From assembly GCA_030043335.1 (NCBI GenBank), contig JASHXX010000457.1:1-5583 (forward strand): 5,583 bases of DNA, in the 5' to 3' direction. Positions 5,117 through 5,583 of the stretch are shown piece after piece (the stretch's first letter is position 1; every line of letters starts with the position of its first letter). The stretch comes from Xanthobacteraceae bacterium (GTDB lineage Bacteria > Pseudomonadota > Alphaproteobacteria > Rhizobiales > Xanthobacteraceae). The notes under the pieces are model-generated. The model was not told the DNA's origin, searched no databases, and worked only from the letters and a program-made list of their open reading frames with translations. The position numbers and the translations under genes are program-made.

Positions 5117-5189
5117 CGGCCATGACCGGATCACGCGCCGGCCGACAGTGCCATTGCGATCGGGGATTAACGTTTATCGGTAACGATTG

Positions 5190-5205
5190 GCGGGCGGCGC
5201 TGGCG
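5190..5205 (+). repeat. 16-bp direct repeat, right copy
   Basis: This is an exact match to 4790-4805, 400 bases away. The last ten bases of this copy (GGCGCTGGCG, 5196-5205) are immediately duplicated at 5206-5215, so the right copy sits inside a short tandem repeat, which hints at slippage or recombination here. Confidence 0.55.
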
Positions 5206-5215
5206 GGCGCTGGCG
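5196..5215 (+). repeat. Tandem duplication of a 10-bp unit
   Basis: GGCGCTGGCG is present twice in a row (5196-5205 and 5206-5215), followed by the partial unit CTGCC. It lies 28-47 bases from the stop codon of the minus-strand Abi-alpha-like gene. A replication-slippage origin is likely. Confidence 0.55.
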
Positions 5216-5242
5216 CTGCCCTTCTTTGGCGCCGTGGCATTC

Positions 5243-5583
5243 TTACATGACGGCGTGCAAAAATTCGCGACCAAAAGCTGTATGCGTTCCGTCCAGTTCT
5301 TGTACCCTGGCGAGCAGGCCAAGCGCGTTCAGATTGTTGACAGAGACATCTAGCTGATCGCGCGTTACCTTAAGTTCGCTGGCTGCCCAATCTCGTCTAG
5401 CCACGTTAAAGCTTCCAGTCATATCGGGCAACGTCTTCAGCACCAAAGCATCCAACGGGTCCATCCTTTTTGCGGCGTCGATGAACGCCGCACGGAAAAA
5501 TTTGCACCGATCGGGATCCAAGGTTGCTGCAAGCAGGTGCGCCCACAGTTCTCTCAGTTGGTCTCTATCTTCATCGATTGCCG
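5243..5583 (-). CDS. DUF4393/Abi-alpha-like protein, C-terminal part (partial)
   Basis: The minus-strand frame is open from the window edge (first full codon at 5581) to TAA at 5243-5245, giving 112 residues of a longer protein. A TTG at 5521 could be read as a start, but the frame before it continues in the family pattern (DEDRDQLRELWAHLLAAT), so the gene begins outside the window. The visible order is an acidic helix leading to LRELWAHLLAA, then DPDRCKFFRAAFIDAAKRMD with PLDALVLKTL, then a winged-helix-like end with DVSVNNLNALGLL. That order (EL...WA.LLA...DP, a helix ending in L/MDPLDA..L, and a final NL..LGL) is what I recall of DUF4393, the Abi-alpha family (PF14337). Some members are linked to abortive infection; the mechanism is unknown. 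Family assignment is by eye. No membrane segment lies in the visible part. Confidence 0.62.
   Translation of the reverse strand, partial: AIDEDRDQLRELWAHLLAATLDPDRCKFFRAAFIDAAKRMDPLDALVLKTLPDMTGSFNVARRDWAASELKVTRDQLDVSVNNLNALGLLARVQELDGTHTAFGREFLHAVM

Larger units (their letters stand above)
4770..5242. other. Gene-free stretch with repeated hairpins and GC-rich direct repeats
   Basis: No convincing coding frame is found on either strand in these 473 bases. Frames that remain open lack ribosome sites and run through strong hairpins. The stretch contains a weak stem after the small-gene cluster, two terminator-like hairpins with matching arms (4813-4857 and 5033-5080), and another stem at 5085-5116. 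It also has two exact 16-bp copies at 4790-4805 and 5190-5205 and a tandem 10-bp duplication at 5196-5215. The part between the two large hairpins (4858-5032) has no other recognised feature, though it could hold a small RNA. Confidence 0.6.

Noticed and set aside
4946..5134. Minus-strand frame of 62 codons
   Set aside because: It starts at a GTG without ribosome site and crosses the terminator-like hairpin at 5033-5080; composition is Pro/Arg-rich and not protein-like.
5166..5187. TTAACG...TAACG motif as a CtrA site or origin-like element
   Set aside because: The CtrA consensus TTAA-N7-TTAA is not met; only a short direct TAACG repeat and a 4-bp ATCG/CGAT stem are present.

Overview
The window looks like an accessory stretch of an alphaproteobacterial chromosome, most likely Bradyrhizobium or a close relative. 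The clues are a GC-rich base composition with AT-richer patches, a SAM-domain/class III cyclase/ATPase/TPR protein of a type abundant in that group, rhizobial-type small orphan proteins, an IS3-family transposase start, and a palindromic repeat starting GAGCATGATC. This assignment is inference from sequence character, not from a search.

Layout. Positions 1-138 (minus) hold the 5' part of an IS3-family transposase orfA that runs off the left edge. Its Shine-Dalgarno sequence lies inside a hairpin. Positions 139-403 have no gene: they contain the transposon end (boundary not resolved), a composite palindromic repeat, and a cluster of hairpins just beyond the next gene. Positions 404-3526 (minus) are one large gene for a 1040-residue SAM - class III nucleotidyl cyclase - STAND/AAA-type ATPase - TPR protein with all expected cyclase and Walker residues present. 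Positions 3527-3690 are its upstream region, with several dyads. Positions 3691-3990 (minus; the frame is open to 4047) encode a small protein whose helical tail resembles the C-terminal end of M41-type metallopeptidase-like proteins. It has no catalytic motif and may be a gene remnant.

From about 4060 the plus strand takes over with three small genes: a TTG-started 61-residue orphan with a strong AGGAGG (4125-4310), a 60-residue zinc-ribbon protein (4402-4584), and a 53-residue charged helical protein (4608-4769). They may form a short operon. Positions 4770-5242 have no gene. They hold two hairpins with the same stem arms, both oriented as minus-strand terminators, bracketed by two exact copies of a 16-bp GC-rich repeat. 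The right edge (5243-5583, minus) is the C-terminal part of a protein resembling the DUF4393/Abi-alpha family, cut by the window end.

No complete new system can be demonstrated. The most suggestive point is that a cyclase-ATPase signalling protein, a transposon end, a peptidase-like remnant, orphan small genes and an Abi-alpha-like gene lie within 5.6 kb, which fits a mobile or defence-associated accessory region. A functional link between the cyclase and the Abi-like gene is only a hypothesis.
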